Positions 30,135 to 40,970 of a stretch of DNA of 64,000 nt are shown here, one piece after another. Each line of letters opens with the position of its first letter. The first letter of the stretch is position 1. A program made the translations under genes and the position numbers. Origin of the DNA: Pseudomonadota bacterium. GTDB taxonomy: Bacteria > Pseudomonadota > Gammaproteobacteria > Burkholderiales > Burkholderiaceae_C. The notes below the pieces were generated by a model. It did no database searches. It saw only the letters and a program-made list of their open reading frames with translations, and was not told the DNA's origin. The stretch spans positions 62,001 to 126,000 of the forward strand of contig JAEWIF010000003.1 of assembly GCA_023387335.1 (NCBI GenBank), written 5' to 3'.

Positions 30135-31541
30135 ATGTCCACCTTGACCGATACCCAGTCCCCCGAAGCGCGCCGCGAGAACACCGCCACCGGCGTGCCG
30201 ATGCCGGTGCCCGGCGCCACCTCGGCACCCATCCCGGCCGACGCCCCGTCCGAGGGCTACTACGAGTTCAAGCCGTACAACATCGGCCGCTGGATCGTCT
30301 GGAGCCTCTTCGCGCTCCTGCTGATGGTGGCCCCGATGATGTTCACCAGCTCGCTGGCGCACACCATGCTCAGCCAGATGGGCATCGCGATCATCGTCTG
30401 CCTCTCGTACAACATGCTGCTGGGGCAGGGCGGCATGCTCAGCTTCGGCCACGCGGTGTATTCGGGCATGGGCTCGTTCCTGGCCATCCACACGCTCAAC
30501 CTGGTGGCCAAGGGCAACCTGCCGATCCCCGTGAGCCTGATCCCGGTGGCGGGCGGCCTCGCCGGCATGCTGTTCGCCGTCGTCTTCGGCTGGGTGACCA
30601 CCAAGAAGGCCGCCACGCCGTTCGCGATGATCACGCTGGGCGTGGGCGAACTGGTCTGGGCTTCGGCGCTGATGTTCCCCGAGTTCTTCGGCGGCGAGGG
30701 CGGCATCTCCAGCAACCGGGTCACCGGTCCCAAGCCGTTCGGCATCACCTTCGGTCCGCAGATCCAGCTGTACTACCTGATCGCGCTCTACACCTTCGTC
30801 TGCACGGCGGCGATGTTCGCCTTCACGCGAACGCCGCTGGGCCGCATGCTCAACGCGGTGCGCGACAACCCCGAGCGGGTGGAGTTCGTCGGCTACAACA
30901 CCCAGGTGGTGCGCTACATCGCGTTCGTCGTGGCGGCGTTCTTCGCCGGCATCTCGGGCGGCCTCGCGGCGCTCAACTTCGAGATCGTCACCTCCGAGGT
31001 GGTGAGCGGACCGCGCTCCGGCGCCTACCTGCTGTTCACCTTCCTCGGCGGCGCCACCTTCTTCTTCGGGCCCATCATCGGCGCCATCCTGATGGTGCTG
31101 GCCTTCGTGCTGCTGTCCGAGCTCACCAAGGCCTGGCTGCTGTACCTGGGCCTGGTGTTCCTGTTCATGGTGATGTACGCGCCCGGCGGCATCGCCAGCC
31201 TGATCATGATGAACCTGCGAGTGGCCTCCTTCGGCCGATTGCGCGACCTGTGGGTCAGCTACCTGGCCCTGGGGGTCACGGCGCTCATCGTGCTGCTGGG
31301 GGCGGCCGGCATGATCGAGATGGTCTACCACCTCAAGCTCAATCCGGCGCTGGGGCCGCAGCTGCAGTTCCTGGGCGCCACGCTCGATGCGCACGGCGTC
31401 AACAGCTGGTTCGGCTGCGCGTTCGTCATGCTCACCGGCCTCGGCCTGTTCGAGATCGCGCGCCGCCACTTCGTGCGGCAGTGGGGCGAGATCCAGGAAT
31501 ACATCGAGAAGGAGATCAAGCGCAGGGAGGCGCTCGCATGA
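30135..31541 (+). CDS. livM: Branched-chain amino acid-type ABC permease (LivM)
   Basis: This 468-residue permease is the partner of LivH. It contains LSYNMLLGQGGMLSFGHAVY, the coupling segment AVRDNPERVEFVGYNT and the C-terminal FLGGATFFFGPIIGA. It is longer than an average LivM: a polar N-terminal extension of about 50 residues precedes the first helix, and an extra hydrophobic segment plus a charged tail (EYIEKEIKRREALA) is added at the end. The livG start overlaps its stop (ATGA). Confidence 0.94.
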   Translation: MSTLTDTQSPEARRENTATGVPMPVPGATSAPIPADAPSEGYYEFKPYNIGRWIVWSLFALLLMVAPMMFTSSLAHTMLSQMGIAIIVCLSYNMLLGQGGMLSFGHAVYSGMGSFLAIHTLNLVAKGNLPIPVSLIPVAGGLAGMLFAVVFGWVTTKKAATPFAMITLGVGELVWASALMFPEFFGGEGGISSNRVTGPKPFGITFGPQIQLYYLIALYTFVCTAAMFAFTRTPLGRMLNAVRDNPERVEFVGYNTQVVRYIAFVVAAFFAGISGGLAALNFEIVTSEVVSGPRSGAYLLFTFLGGATFFFGPIIGAILMVLAFVLLSELTKAWLLYLGLVFLFMVMYAPGGIASLIMMNLRVASFGRLRDLWVSYLALGVTALIVLLGAAGMIEMVYHLKLNPALGPQLQFLGATLDAHGVNSWFGCAFVMLTGLGLFEIARRHFVRQWGEIQEYIEKEIKRREALA

Positions 31542-32320
31542 CCGGTTCGAACGCCTACGCGCTGGAGCTGCGCGACCTGCGCAAGAGCTTCGGCAAGACC
31601 GAGATCATCCGCGGCGCCAACCTGACGGTGCGGCCCGGCGAGCGGGTGGCGGTCATCGGCCCCAACGGCGCCGGCAAGTCCACGCTGTTCAACCTGATCA
31701 GCGGCCGCTTCGAGCCCACCAGCGGCGACGTGCTGCTCAATGGGCGGCGGATCAACGGCAAGAAGCCGTACGAGATCAACCGCATGGGCCTGTCGCGCAG
31801 CTTCCAGATCACCAACATCTTCCCCAAGCTCAGCGTGTTCGAGAACCTGCGCTGCGGGGTGCTGTGGAGCCTGGGCTACCGCTACACCTTCCTCAAGTTC
31901 CTGGCCGACCTGGACGACGCCAACGAGCGCGCCGAGCAGCTGCTGGAGATGATCCACCTGCACAAGAAGCGCGACGTGCTGGCGGTGAACCTCACCTACG
32001 CCGAGCAGCGCGCACTGGAGATCGGCATCACCATCGCCGGCGGCGCCGACGTCATCCTGCTCGACGAGCCCACCGCCGGCATGAGCAAGAGCGAGACGCG
32101 CCGCTTCATCGAGCTGATCAAGGAAGTCACCGTGGGCAAGACGCTGCTGACCGTGGAGCACGACATGGGCGTGGTGTTCGGCCTGGCCGACAAGATCGCG
32201 GTGGTCGTGTACGGCGAGGTGATCGCCTTCGACACGCCTGAGAACGTGCGGGCCAACCAGCGCGTGCAGGAAGCCTATCTCGGCTCCCACGTCGCGGACG
32301 CTCAAGTCGGAGGCCACTGA
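31538..32320 (+). CDS. livG: Liv-type ABC ATPase LivG
   Basis: This 260-residue ATPase subunit has Walker A GPNGAGKST (Lys 47), Walker B VILLDEPTAG with catalytic Glu, and the switch His 208 in VEHDMG. The signature is LTYAEQR (152-158) rather than the LS(Y/G)G(E/Q)Q of most members, so the glycine that contacts ATP in trans is alanine. It pairs with LivF; the two together power LivHM. The start overlaps livM, and livF begins 1 nt after its stop. Confidence 0.95.
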   Translation: MTGSNAYALELRDLRKSFGKTEIIRGANLTVRPGERVAVIGPNGAGKSTLFNLISGRFEPTSGDVLLNGRRINGKKPYEINRMGLSRSFQITNIFPKLSVFENLRCGVLWSLGYRYTFLKFLADLDDANERAEQLLEMIHLHKKRDVLAVNLTYAEQRALEIGITIAGGADVILLDEPTAGMSKSETRRFIELIKEVTVGKTLLTVEHDMGVVFGLADKIAVVVYGEVIAFDTPENVRANQRVQEAYLGSHVADAQVGGH

Positions 32321-32321
32321 G

Positions 32322-33017
32322 ATGCTGAAGGTCGAGAACCTGCACGCCTTCTACGGCAAGAGCCACGTGCTGCACGGCGTGCAGTTCGACGTGCAACCCG
32401 GCGAGATCGTGGCACTGCTGGGCCGCAACGGCTCGGGCCGCTCCACCACGGCCAAGGCCATCATGGGCATGGTCGACTGCACCGGCACCGTGGACTGGAA
32501 GGGCAAGCCGGCGCTGGGGCGCAAGCCCTACGAGATCGCCCACCTGGGCATCGGCTACGTGCCCGAGAACCGCGACATCTTCCCCAAGCTCACGGTCCAC
32601 CAGAACCTGATGCTCGGCCAGAAGCGCGCGAACCAGAAGGGCCGCTGGGCGTTCGACGACATGTACCAGATGTTCCCGCGGCTGAAGGAACGCCAGCACA
32701 CCGAGGCCGGCGTGCTTTCGGGCGGCGAGCAGCAGATGCTGACGCTGTGCCGCACGCTGATGGGCGACCCCGACCTGATCATCATCGACGAGCCCACCGA
32801 GGGCCTGGCGCCCAAGATCGTGGAGCTCGTCGCCGAGTACCTGAAGAAGCTCAAGGAACGCGGCATCTCGGTGCTGCTGATCGAGCAGAAGCTCACGATC
32901 GCCATGGCGATCTCCGACCGCGCCCTGGTGATGGGCCACGGCAGCATCGTGTTCCAGGGAACCCCGGACAGCCTGCGCGCGGACGCCTACACGCGCAAGG
33001 AGTGGCTGGAGGTCTGA
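32322..33017 (+). CDS. livF: Liv-type ABC ATPase LivF with Arg in Walker A
   Basis: This 231-residue ATPase subunit has a canonical signature LSGGEQQML (from residue 132) and Walker B IIIDEPTEG. The Walker A reads GRNGSGRST: the normally invariant lysine is Arg 40. The switch position is Gln 189 (LIEQK), which is common in LivF. With LivG it should form one canonical and one degenerate ATP site. Its last 31 bp overlap the end of the convergent membrane kinase gene. Confidence 0.94.
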   Translation: MLKVENLHAFYGKSHVLHGVQFDVQPGEIVALLGRNGSGRSTTAKAIMGMVDCTGTVDWKGKPALGRKPYEIAHLGIGYVPENRDIFPKLTVHQNLMLGQKRANQKGRWAFDDMYQMFPRLKERQHTEAGVLSGGEQQMLTLCRTLMGDPDLIIIDEPTEGLAPKIVELVAEYLKKLKERGISVLLIEQKLTIAMAISDRALVMGHGSIVFQGTPDSLRADAYTRKEWLEV

Positions 33018-35098
33018 ACCGGCACCACGGCGGCCGCCACGCCGTACTGGCGCAGGAAGGCCTCCTCCGTCGACGCGAGCAGCGCGCGCACCTCCTCGAT
33101 CCAGCCCGCACCCTCGGGCGGGCGCGAATCCAGCCATTCGCGGTAGCGGTGCCGCAGCAGGTGGTGCAGCGCGCGGGCGCCGGTCTCGCCGCTCACGCCC
33201 ACCAGCGTGTGCAGGGCGGAGCGGGTGCCCTCGGCATTGCCCGCTGCCGTGCAGTCGTGCAGTTCCTGCACCAGCCGGCGCATGCCGGTCAGCGACTCCG
33301 GCAGCAGGTCCTCCATCAGGCCCATGCGGCGGAAATCCTCGATGCGCTCCGTGTCCAGCAGGCCGGACGACGGCGCGGGTTTCGCGCGGGGTTCATCGGC
33401 GACGGCCATCGCTGACGCGGCTTCGGGCGCGATCCACCGGGCCAGCGTGCGCCGCAGCAGCTCGCCGTCCACCGGCTTGCCCAGCACCTCCTGCATGCCG
33501 GCGTCGGCGGCTTCCTGCCGCACGGTCACCGAGTCGTTGGCCGTCAGCGCCACCACGGGAACGCGGCCGGCGGGGCCGGGCAGGGCGCGCAGCGCGCGGG
33601 TGGTCTGCAGGCCGTCCAGGCCGGGCATGGACATGTCCATCAGGACCGCGTCGGGTACGGTGCCCGCGCGCAGCAGCGCCAGCGCCTGCTGGCCGTGGTC
33701 GGCCTCCAGCACGCGCATGCCGAAGGCGGTGCACAGCGCGTTGGCGGCGCTGCGGTTCATGGCCTGGTCGTCCACCACCAGCACGGTGCGGCCGGCGAGA
33801 GAGGCCGGAGCGCGTTCCGGCGCGGCCGCAGCCTCGTCGGCGGCCAGCACGGGGAAGTCGAGGGTGAATTCGGTGAACGAGCCGCGCACCGACCGGCAGG
33901 CGATGCCGCCGCCCAGCGCCTGCATCACACGGCGGCAGAACGCGAGGCCCAGGCCGGTGCCCTCCGCCTTGCCGACGGTGTGGAACTCGTCGAACAGGCG
34001 CGGCAGCTGCTCCACCGCGATGCCCGGGCCGGTGTCGCGCACCACGATGCGCGGGCTGGGCTCGGCCACGACCGTGACGGTGACCGTCATGTCCGGATGA
34101 GTCGGAAGGTAGTACAGCGCGTTCTTCAGCAGGTTGAAGATCACCAGCTCCAGGGCGGTGGTGTCGCCGCGGAAGCGGAAGTCGCCGCGGGCGTCGAGGC
34201 GGACGATGGCGTGCTGAGCCTCGTCCTGATAGGCATAGACCTTCAGCGCCCGCTGCACGCAGGCGAGTGCCTGGACGGGCTGCAGGCGCCCCGACTCCAG
34301 CGGCGCCGGCTGCAACTGCTGCAGCGTGAGATCGATGGCCTGCAGGCCCCGGCTGATGGCATCCCGACCTTGCTGCACTCTGTCCAGCACGGCTTGCACC
34401 TGGGGCGCGGCCAAGCGCGCACCATCACCGGACTGCGCCGATATCAGTGCCGCGGCGATGCTGTCCAGCGAATGTCGGACCTGGCCCAGCGGGTTGCGCA
34501 TCTCATGGGCGATGGAGCCGGCGAGGCCCGAATAGACGCGCCGCATGCGCTGCAGCTCCACGCGCTTCTGCCCCTGGTGCGACAGCGTGCCGCCGACGAC
34601 GAGCAGCAACGATCCGGCGGCAGCGAACACGAATTCGCGGGGGACGCGGATGGCCGGCTCGGTCGCCCAGAGGGCGACCAATGACATCAGGTAGCCGCCC
34701 AGCAGCATCACGATCGTGTTGCGCCAGTCCGCCAGCAGCACGATCAGCACCGCCCCCATCACCATGTTCAGCACGTACGGCGTGCCGCCCGCGTTCTTCA
34801 GCATGCTCAGCGAGAGCAGGAACGACAGGCAGTAGAAGACCACCGCGTAGGAGTAGGCGATGTAGTAAGGCCGCAGCCGCTCGGGCCACCAACGGCGAAG
34901 CGCGAGCCCCAGGCACAGCAGGGCGGCCAGCATGCGCAGAGGGAGGTCGTCCCAGCCCGTGCTGCCGGTGACGATCCGCAGTGCGTAGAAAAGAGGGAAC
35001 GCGATGCAGCCGACGATGCCGATCCACTGCAACAGCGGCCGGTCCATGTCGTGGTGCTCCCGGTATCGGTCGAGCAGGCCGCGCAGGTACAACTTCAT
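32987..35098 (-). CDS. Second CqsS/PhcS-like membrane hybrid sensor kinase (HK-REC-Hpt)
   Basis: This 703-residue paralogue of the kinase at 22278-24800 has about six membrane helices in residues 20-180 with shared features (YLRGLLDRYREH, FPLFYALRI, LLADWRNTIVM). The HisKA motif SIAHEMRNPLGQVRHSL again has His at residue 198. The ATPase domain has NLLKNALYYL, DTGPGI and EGTGLGLAFC. One receiver (Asp 488 in LMDMSMPG) and a C-terminal Hpt (ALHTLVGVSGETG, His 630) follow. It lacks the first receiver of the other kinase; its receiver resembles the second one there. GAGGAAG precedes the ATG. It follows the acyltransferase gene by 106 nt and overlaps livF tail-to-tail by 31 bp. Confidence 0.92.
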   Translation of the reverse strand: MKLYLRGLLDRYREHHDMDRPLLQWIGIVGCIAFPLFYALRIVTGSTGWDDLPLRMLAALLCLGLALRRWWPERLRPYYIAYSYAVVFYCLSFLLSLSMLKNAGGTPYVLNMVMGAVLIVLLADWRNTIVMLLGGYLMSLVALWATEPAIRVPREFVFAAAGSLLLVVGGTLSHQGQKRVELQRMRRVYSGLAGSIAHEMRNPLGQVRHSLDSIAAALISAQSGDGARLAAPQVQAVLDRVQQGRDAISRGLQAIDLTLQQLQPAPLESGRLQPVQALACVQRALKVYAYQDEAQHAIVRLDARGDFRFRGDTTALELVIFNLLKNALYYLPTHPDMTVTVTVVAEPSPRIVVRDTGPGIAVEQLPRLFDEFHTVGKAEGTGLGLAFCRRVMQALGGGIACRSVRGSFTEFTLDFPVLAADEAAAAPERAPASLAGRTVLVVDDQAMNRSAANALCTAFGMRVLEADHGQQALALLRAGTVPDAVLMDMSMPGLDGLQTTRALRALPGPAGRVPVVALTANDSVTVRQEAADAGMQEVLGKPVDGELLRRTLARWIAPEAASAMAVADEPRAKPAPSSGLLDTERIEDFRRMGLMEDLLPESLTGMRRLVQELHDCTAAGNAEGTRSALHTLVGVSGETGARALHHLLRHRYREWLDSRPPEGAGWIEEVRALLASTEEAFLRQYGVAAAVVPVQTSSHSLRV

Positions 35099-35204
35099 GG
35101 GGCTTCCTCACCTGAAGGGAGGCGGCCCACGGCGGCACCCGACTCCGCCTGGGCGGCCCCTCGGCCTGCCCACCCCCCATTCGATTTCTTTGTTCTGGAA
35201 GATT
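35099..35204 (-). other. Gap between acyltransferase and kinase genes with hairpins
   Basis: This 106-nt spacer within cassette 2 is GC-rich and can fold: GGGC-GGCC (35151-35158) pairs with GGCC-T-GCCC (35163-35171) with one bulge, and AGGCGG near 35120 can pair with CCGCCT near 35145. No T run follows, so it may tune expression of the kinase relative to the acyltransferase rather than terminate. Confidence 0.35.
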
Positions 35205-35894
35205 TCACTGTATCAGGTGCGCCTCTTCCACAAGGGCCAGCGACTGTGCGCGGGCACGAATCGGCATCGGGACCTTCAGTGCGGCCGCCACCTGCGCAAC
35301 GGTGCCGTGAATCAGGGCGCAGTCCTTGTCACCCTTGCTGCGTTTGGCGTGCACCCCAAAACCGAAGCGCCGGTACAGGCGCGTCATGGACGCCAGGCAG
35401 GAGGCGTGCATGTGCTGCACGTCCACGAGGCCGAGCAACTCGACCAGCGCCAGCGACATGCAGCGCGGAAGCAGGTCGGCGCTACGGTGTTCCGGCGCCA
35501 TGACGAGGCGGCCGACTTCCCAACTAGTCGTTCCGAGGATCGCCCGCTCTGTGATCAGGTCGGGCCAGAAGCGCTCGGTGAGCGTCACGCCGTGGCCGGT
35601 CGGGATGAAACGGATCGTCGCGATCGGTTCGTCGTCCAGGCAGATCGCCATCACGATTCCCAACGCATCCTTGACCGGTTCGAACGCGGCCAGGCCCGGA
35701 TCGAGCTCGTACTCCGAGCGGAAATCCGCGTATTGGCGCAGGTGCGCGATATCCATCCGCTCCTCCGGCGTATGCAGCACGCGGATGCCGAGGCGCTCTG
35801 CCGCCGCGCGAGGCGGCTCGAGATTCAGGATGGCGGCGTTGGCGGCCTGCGCGGCATGTGAGGAAACGGTCGAGACGGGCAGATTGGCTTGCAT
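35205..35894 (-). CDS. LuxI/FeeM-fold N-acyltransferase (intact paralogue)
   Basis: This 229-residue acyltransferase is related to the frameshifted gene at 21635. After a 35-40 residue N-terminal extension it has AFEPVKDALGI, the segment IATIRFIPTGHGVTLTE, SWEVGRLVMAPEHRS (the LuxI-like WExxR block) and LYRRFGFGVHAKRSKGDKD. LuxI and FeeM enzymes join an acyl chain from acyl-ACP or acyl-CoA to an amine, making diffusible signals or N-acyl amino acids, and this fold assignment is from motif layout. The product is unknown. A strong AAGGAGGAG lies before the ATG. It is followed on the same strand by the second membrane kinase, so it is the likely signal source for that sensor. Confidence 0.85.
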   Translation of the reverse strand: MQANLPVSTVSSHAAQAANAAILNLEPPRAAAERLGIRVLHTPEERMDIAHLRQYADFRSEYELDPGLAAFEPVKDALGIVMAICLDDEPIATIRFIPTGHGVTLTERFWPDLITERAILGTTSWEVGRLVMAPEHRSADLLPRCMSLALVELLGLVDVQHMHASCLASMTRLYRRFGFGVHAKRSKGDKDCALIHGTVAQVAAALKVPMPIRARAQSLALVEEAHLIQ

Positions 35895-35936
35895 GGAAAA
35901 CTCCTCCTTAGAACGATTTGGGTATACGGTGCGCTA

Positions 35937-35956
35937 CGGCTGAGCTACCACAGCCG
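35937..35956. promoter_or_regulatory. 20-bp dyad upstream of the intact acyltransferase gene
   Basis: On the minus strand CGGCTGTGGTAGCTCAGCCG has 6-bp perfect arms (35956-35951 and 35942-35937) and lies 43-62 nt before the ATG. A TATACC hexamer at 35926-35921 could be the -10, which would place the dyad over the -35 region. It does not match the dyad upstream of the first acyltransferase. Confidence 0.45.
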
Positions 35957-36078
35957 AGTTGGCAACGCAAGGATGACACGATCACGGCAGGTGTCGAGCA
36001 AAATCAAGCGGCGATACCCTGCCTCGCCCCGGTTGTCCCTGTCGTGACATCCCCGTCGCTCCGGGCTTGCGGCGCTCC

Positions 36079-36084
36079 TAAAAT
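36079..36084 (+). promoter_or_regulatory. Candidate -10 for the fatty-acid degradation block
   Basis: TAAAAT at 36079-36084 lies just before the inverted repeat at 36090-36117 and 58 nt before the ATG of the first gene. The -35 is not clear. Confidence 0.45.
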
Positions 36085-36089
36085 CAAAT

Positions 36090-36117
36090 AGAACGACCGT
36101 CTTTTTTCGGCCGTTCT
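36090..36117 (+). promoter_or_regulatory. Leader hairpin/operator-like repeat with T tract
   Basis: AGAACGACCG (36090-36099) and CGGCCGTTCT (36108-36117) form a 10-bp stem with one G-T pair around TCTTTTTT, and TTTCTTTTCT follows. As RNA it looks like an intrinsic terminator or attenuator in the leader of the hydratase/dehydrogenase gene. As DNA it sits directly after a -10 hexamer and could be a TetR-family operator. Confidence 0.55.
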
Positions 36118-36141
36118 TTTCTTTTCTGAAGGAAAGCTTCC

Positions 36142-38244
<2,103 letters not shown>

Positions 38245-38252
38245 TCCCGATC

Positions 38253-38272
38253 CGGGCCGCGCGCGCGGCCCG
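38253..38272. repeat. 20-bp perfect GC palindrome
   Basis: CGGGCCGCGCGCGCGGCCCG between the fusion gene stop and the M20 peptidase start is perfectly self-complementary. It can form a strong hairpin but is not followed by a T tract, so it may stabilise the upstream mRNA end or slow polymerase rather than act as a standard terminator. Confidence 0.5.
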
Positions 38273-38281
38273 CACCGCCCG

Positions 38282-39757
38282 ATGATCAAGCGCATCGCCC
38301 TTGCCCTTGCCGGCCTCGTGCTGCTGCTCGTGCTGGCCGTGGCCGCCAACACGGCGCGGCAGGGCTCGCGGCAGCTCGACGTGCCGCCCGCGCCGCAGCT
38401 CGCGGTCGACGAGCGCGCGCTGGCCGACAAGCTCGCGGGCGCGGTGCGCTTCCAGACCATCGCCAGCCTCGACGACCCGGAAGCCGGCGCGGCCGAATTC
38501 CGCAAGCTCCACGCCTTCCTGCGCGAGCGCTTCCCGCGCGTGCACCAGAAGCTGAAGCTGGAGACCGTCGGCGGCTACAGCCTGCTGTACACCTGGCCGG
38601 GCACGGATGCCAAGGCGCTTCCCATCCTGCTGATGGCGCACCAGGACGTGGTGCCGGTGTCGCCCGGCACGCAGGACCAGTGGAAGGCGCCGCCGTTCGA
38701 CGGCGTGGTGCGCGACGGCTTCGTGTGGGGCCGCGGCGCCTGGGACGACAAGAGCCGCGTCATCGCGCAGCTCGAGGCGGTCGAGATGCTGCTGGCCGCC
38801 GACTTCCAGCCGCGCCAGACCGTCTATCTGGCGTTCGGGCATGACGAGGAGGTCAACGGCCTGCGCGGCGCCAAGGCCATCGCGCAGCTGCTGCAGGAAC
38901 GCAAGGTGCGCCTCGACTTCGTGCTGGATGAGGGATCGGTGCTCACCGAAGGCGTGATCCCGGGCATCAGCAAGCCGGTGGCGCTGGTCGGTCTCGCCGA
39001 GAAGGGCTATGCCTCGATAGCGCTCAGGGCGACCGGCACGCCCGGCCACTCCGCGATGCCGCCGCCGGCCGGCAGCAGCGCCGTCGGGCAGTTGGCCTCC
39101 ACGCTGCATCGCCTGGATGCCGAGCAGTGGCCGGCCGGCATGGGCGGCGTGGGCCGCCAGATGTTCGAGACGCTGGCGCCGGAGTTCAGCGGCCTGCAGC
39201 GCGTGGCGCTGTCCAACCTGTGGCTGTTCGAGCCGATCGTGCGGCCGCAACTGGAGAAGGCGCCGTCCACCAACGCGCTGATCCGAACCACCACCGCGCT
39301 GACCGTGGTGAACGCCGGCAACAAGGACAACGTGCTGCCCGGCCAGGCCGAGGCCATCGTCAATTTCCGCATGCTGCCGGGCGACACGGTGCAGGGCATG
39401 CTGGCCCACGTGCGCGCCAAGGCCGCTCCCGGCATCGAAGCCGCCGTGATGCCCGGCGCCGCCGATCCTTCGCCGGTGTCGCGCACCGACACCGCCGCCT
39501 ACCAGACCCTGCACCGCGTGTTGCGCGCCCAGTTCCCCGGCGTGGTGGTGGCGCCGTCGCTCGTGCTCACCGGCACCGATGCGCACCATTTGGCGCCGGT
39601 GGCCGGGCAGATCTACCGGTTCGCGCCGGTGCGCGTGAAGCCGGACGACCTGCGCCGGCTGCACGGCATCGACGAGCGCATCGCCACCGGCAACCTGGCC
39701 GAGCTGGTGCGCTTCTACCACCTGCTGCTGACCCAGCTGAATTCACCCGCCGTCTGA
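38282..39757 (+). CDS. M20 family metallopeptidase (carboxypeptidase S-like)
   Basis: This 491-residue M20 peptidase has an N-terminal membrane anchor or signal (MIKRIALALAGLVLLLVLAVAANTA). Zinc-ligand motifs are LMAHQDVVPV (His, Asp), WGRGAWDDKS (Asp), FGHDEEVNG (the catalytic and ligand Glu pair), VLDEGS, and TDAHHLAPV near the end. The length and the anchor match carboxypeptidase PM20D1/CPS-like members, which cleave or form N-acyl amino acids in other organisms. Its place in a fatty-acid block, and the nearby FeeM-like acyltransferases, make N-acyl amino acids a possible substrate, but that is inference. Confidence 0.92.
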   Translation: MIKRIALALAGLVLLLVLAVAANTARQGSRQLDVPPAPQLAVDERALADKLAGAVRFQTIASLDDPEAGAAEFRKLHAFLRERFPRVHQKLKLETVGGYSLLYTWPGTDAKALPILLMAHQDVVPVSPGTQDQWKAPPFDGVVRDGFVWGRGAWDDKSRVIAQLEAVEMLLAADFQPRQTVYLAFGHDEEVNGLRGAKAIAQLLQERKVRLDFVLDEGSVLTEGVIPGISKPVALVGLAEKGYASIALRATGTPGHSAMPPPAGSSAVGQLASTLHRLDAEQWPAGMGGVGRQMFETLAPEFSGLQRVALSNLWLFEPIVRPQLEKAPSTNALIRTTTALTVVNAGNKDNVLPGQAEAIVNFRMLPGDTVQGMLAHVRAKAAPGIEAAVMPGAADPSPVSRTDTAAYQTLHRVLRAQFPGVVVAPSLVLTGTDAHHLAPVAGQIYRFAPVRVKPDDLRRLHGIDERIATGNLAELVRFYHLLLTQLNSPAV

Positions 39758-39790
39758 TTTCCGTTTCCGTTTCTTCCTGAAAGGCCCACC

Positions 39791-40966
<1,176 letters not shown>

Positions 40967-40970
40967 TCCG

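Noticed and set aside
32880..32895. Glutamine in place of the switch histidine in LivF
   Set aside because: This is usual for LivF proteins, unlike the Walker A change reported above.
35911..35960. tRNA-like string (TGGTAGCTCAG on the minus strand) with a GTTC further on
   Set aside because: The distance between the D-arm-like and T-arm-like strings is about 12 nt too short and the stems do not pair, so there is no cloverleaf. The string is part of the dyad upstream of the acyltransferase gene.
38253..38272. GC palindrome as a Rho-independent terminator
   Set aside because: No T tract follows, so I list it only as a repeat.
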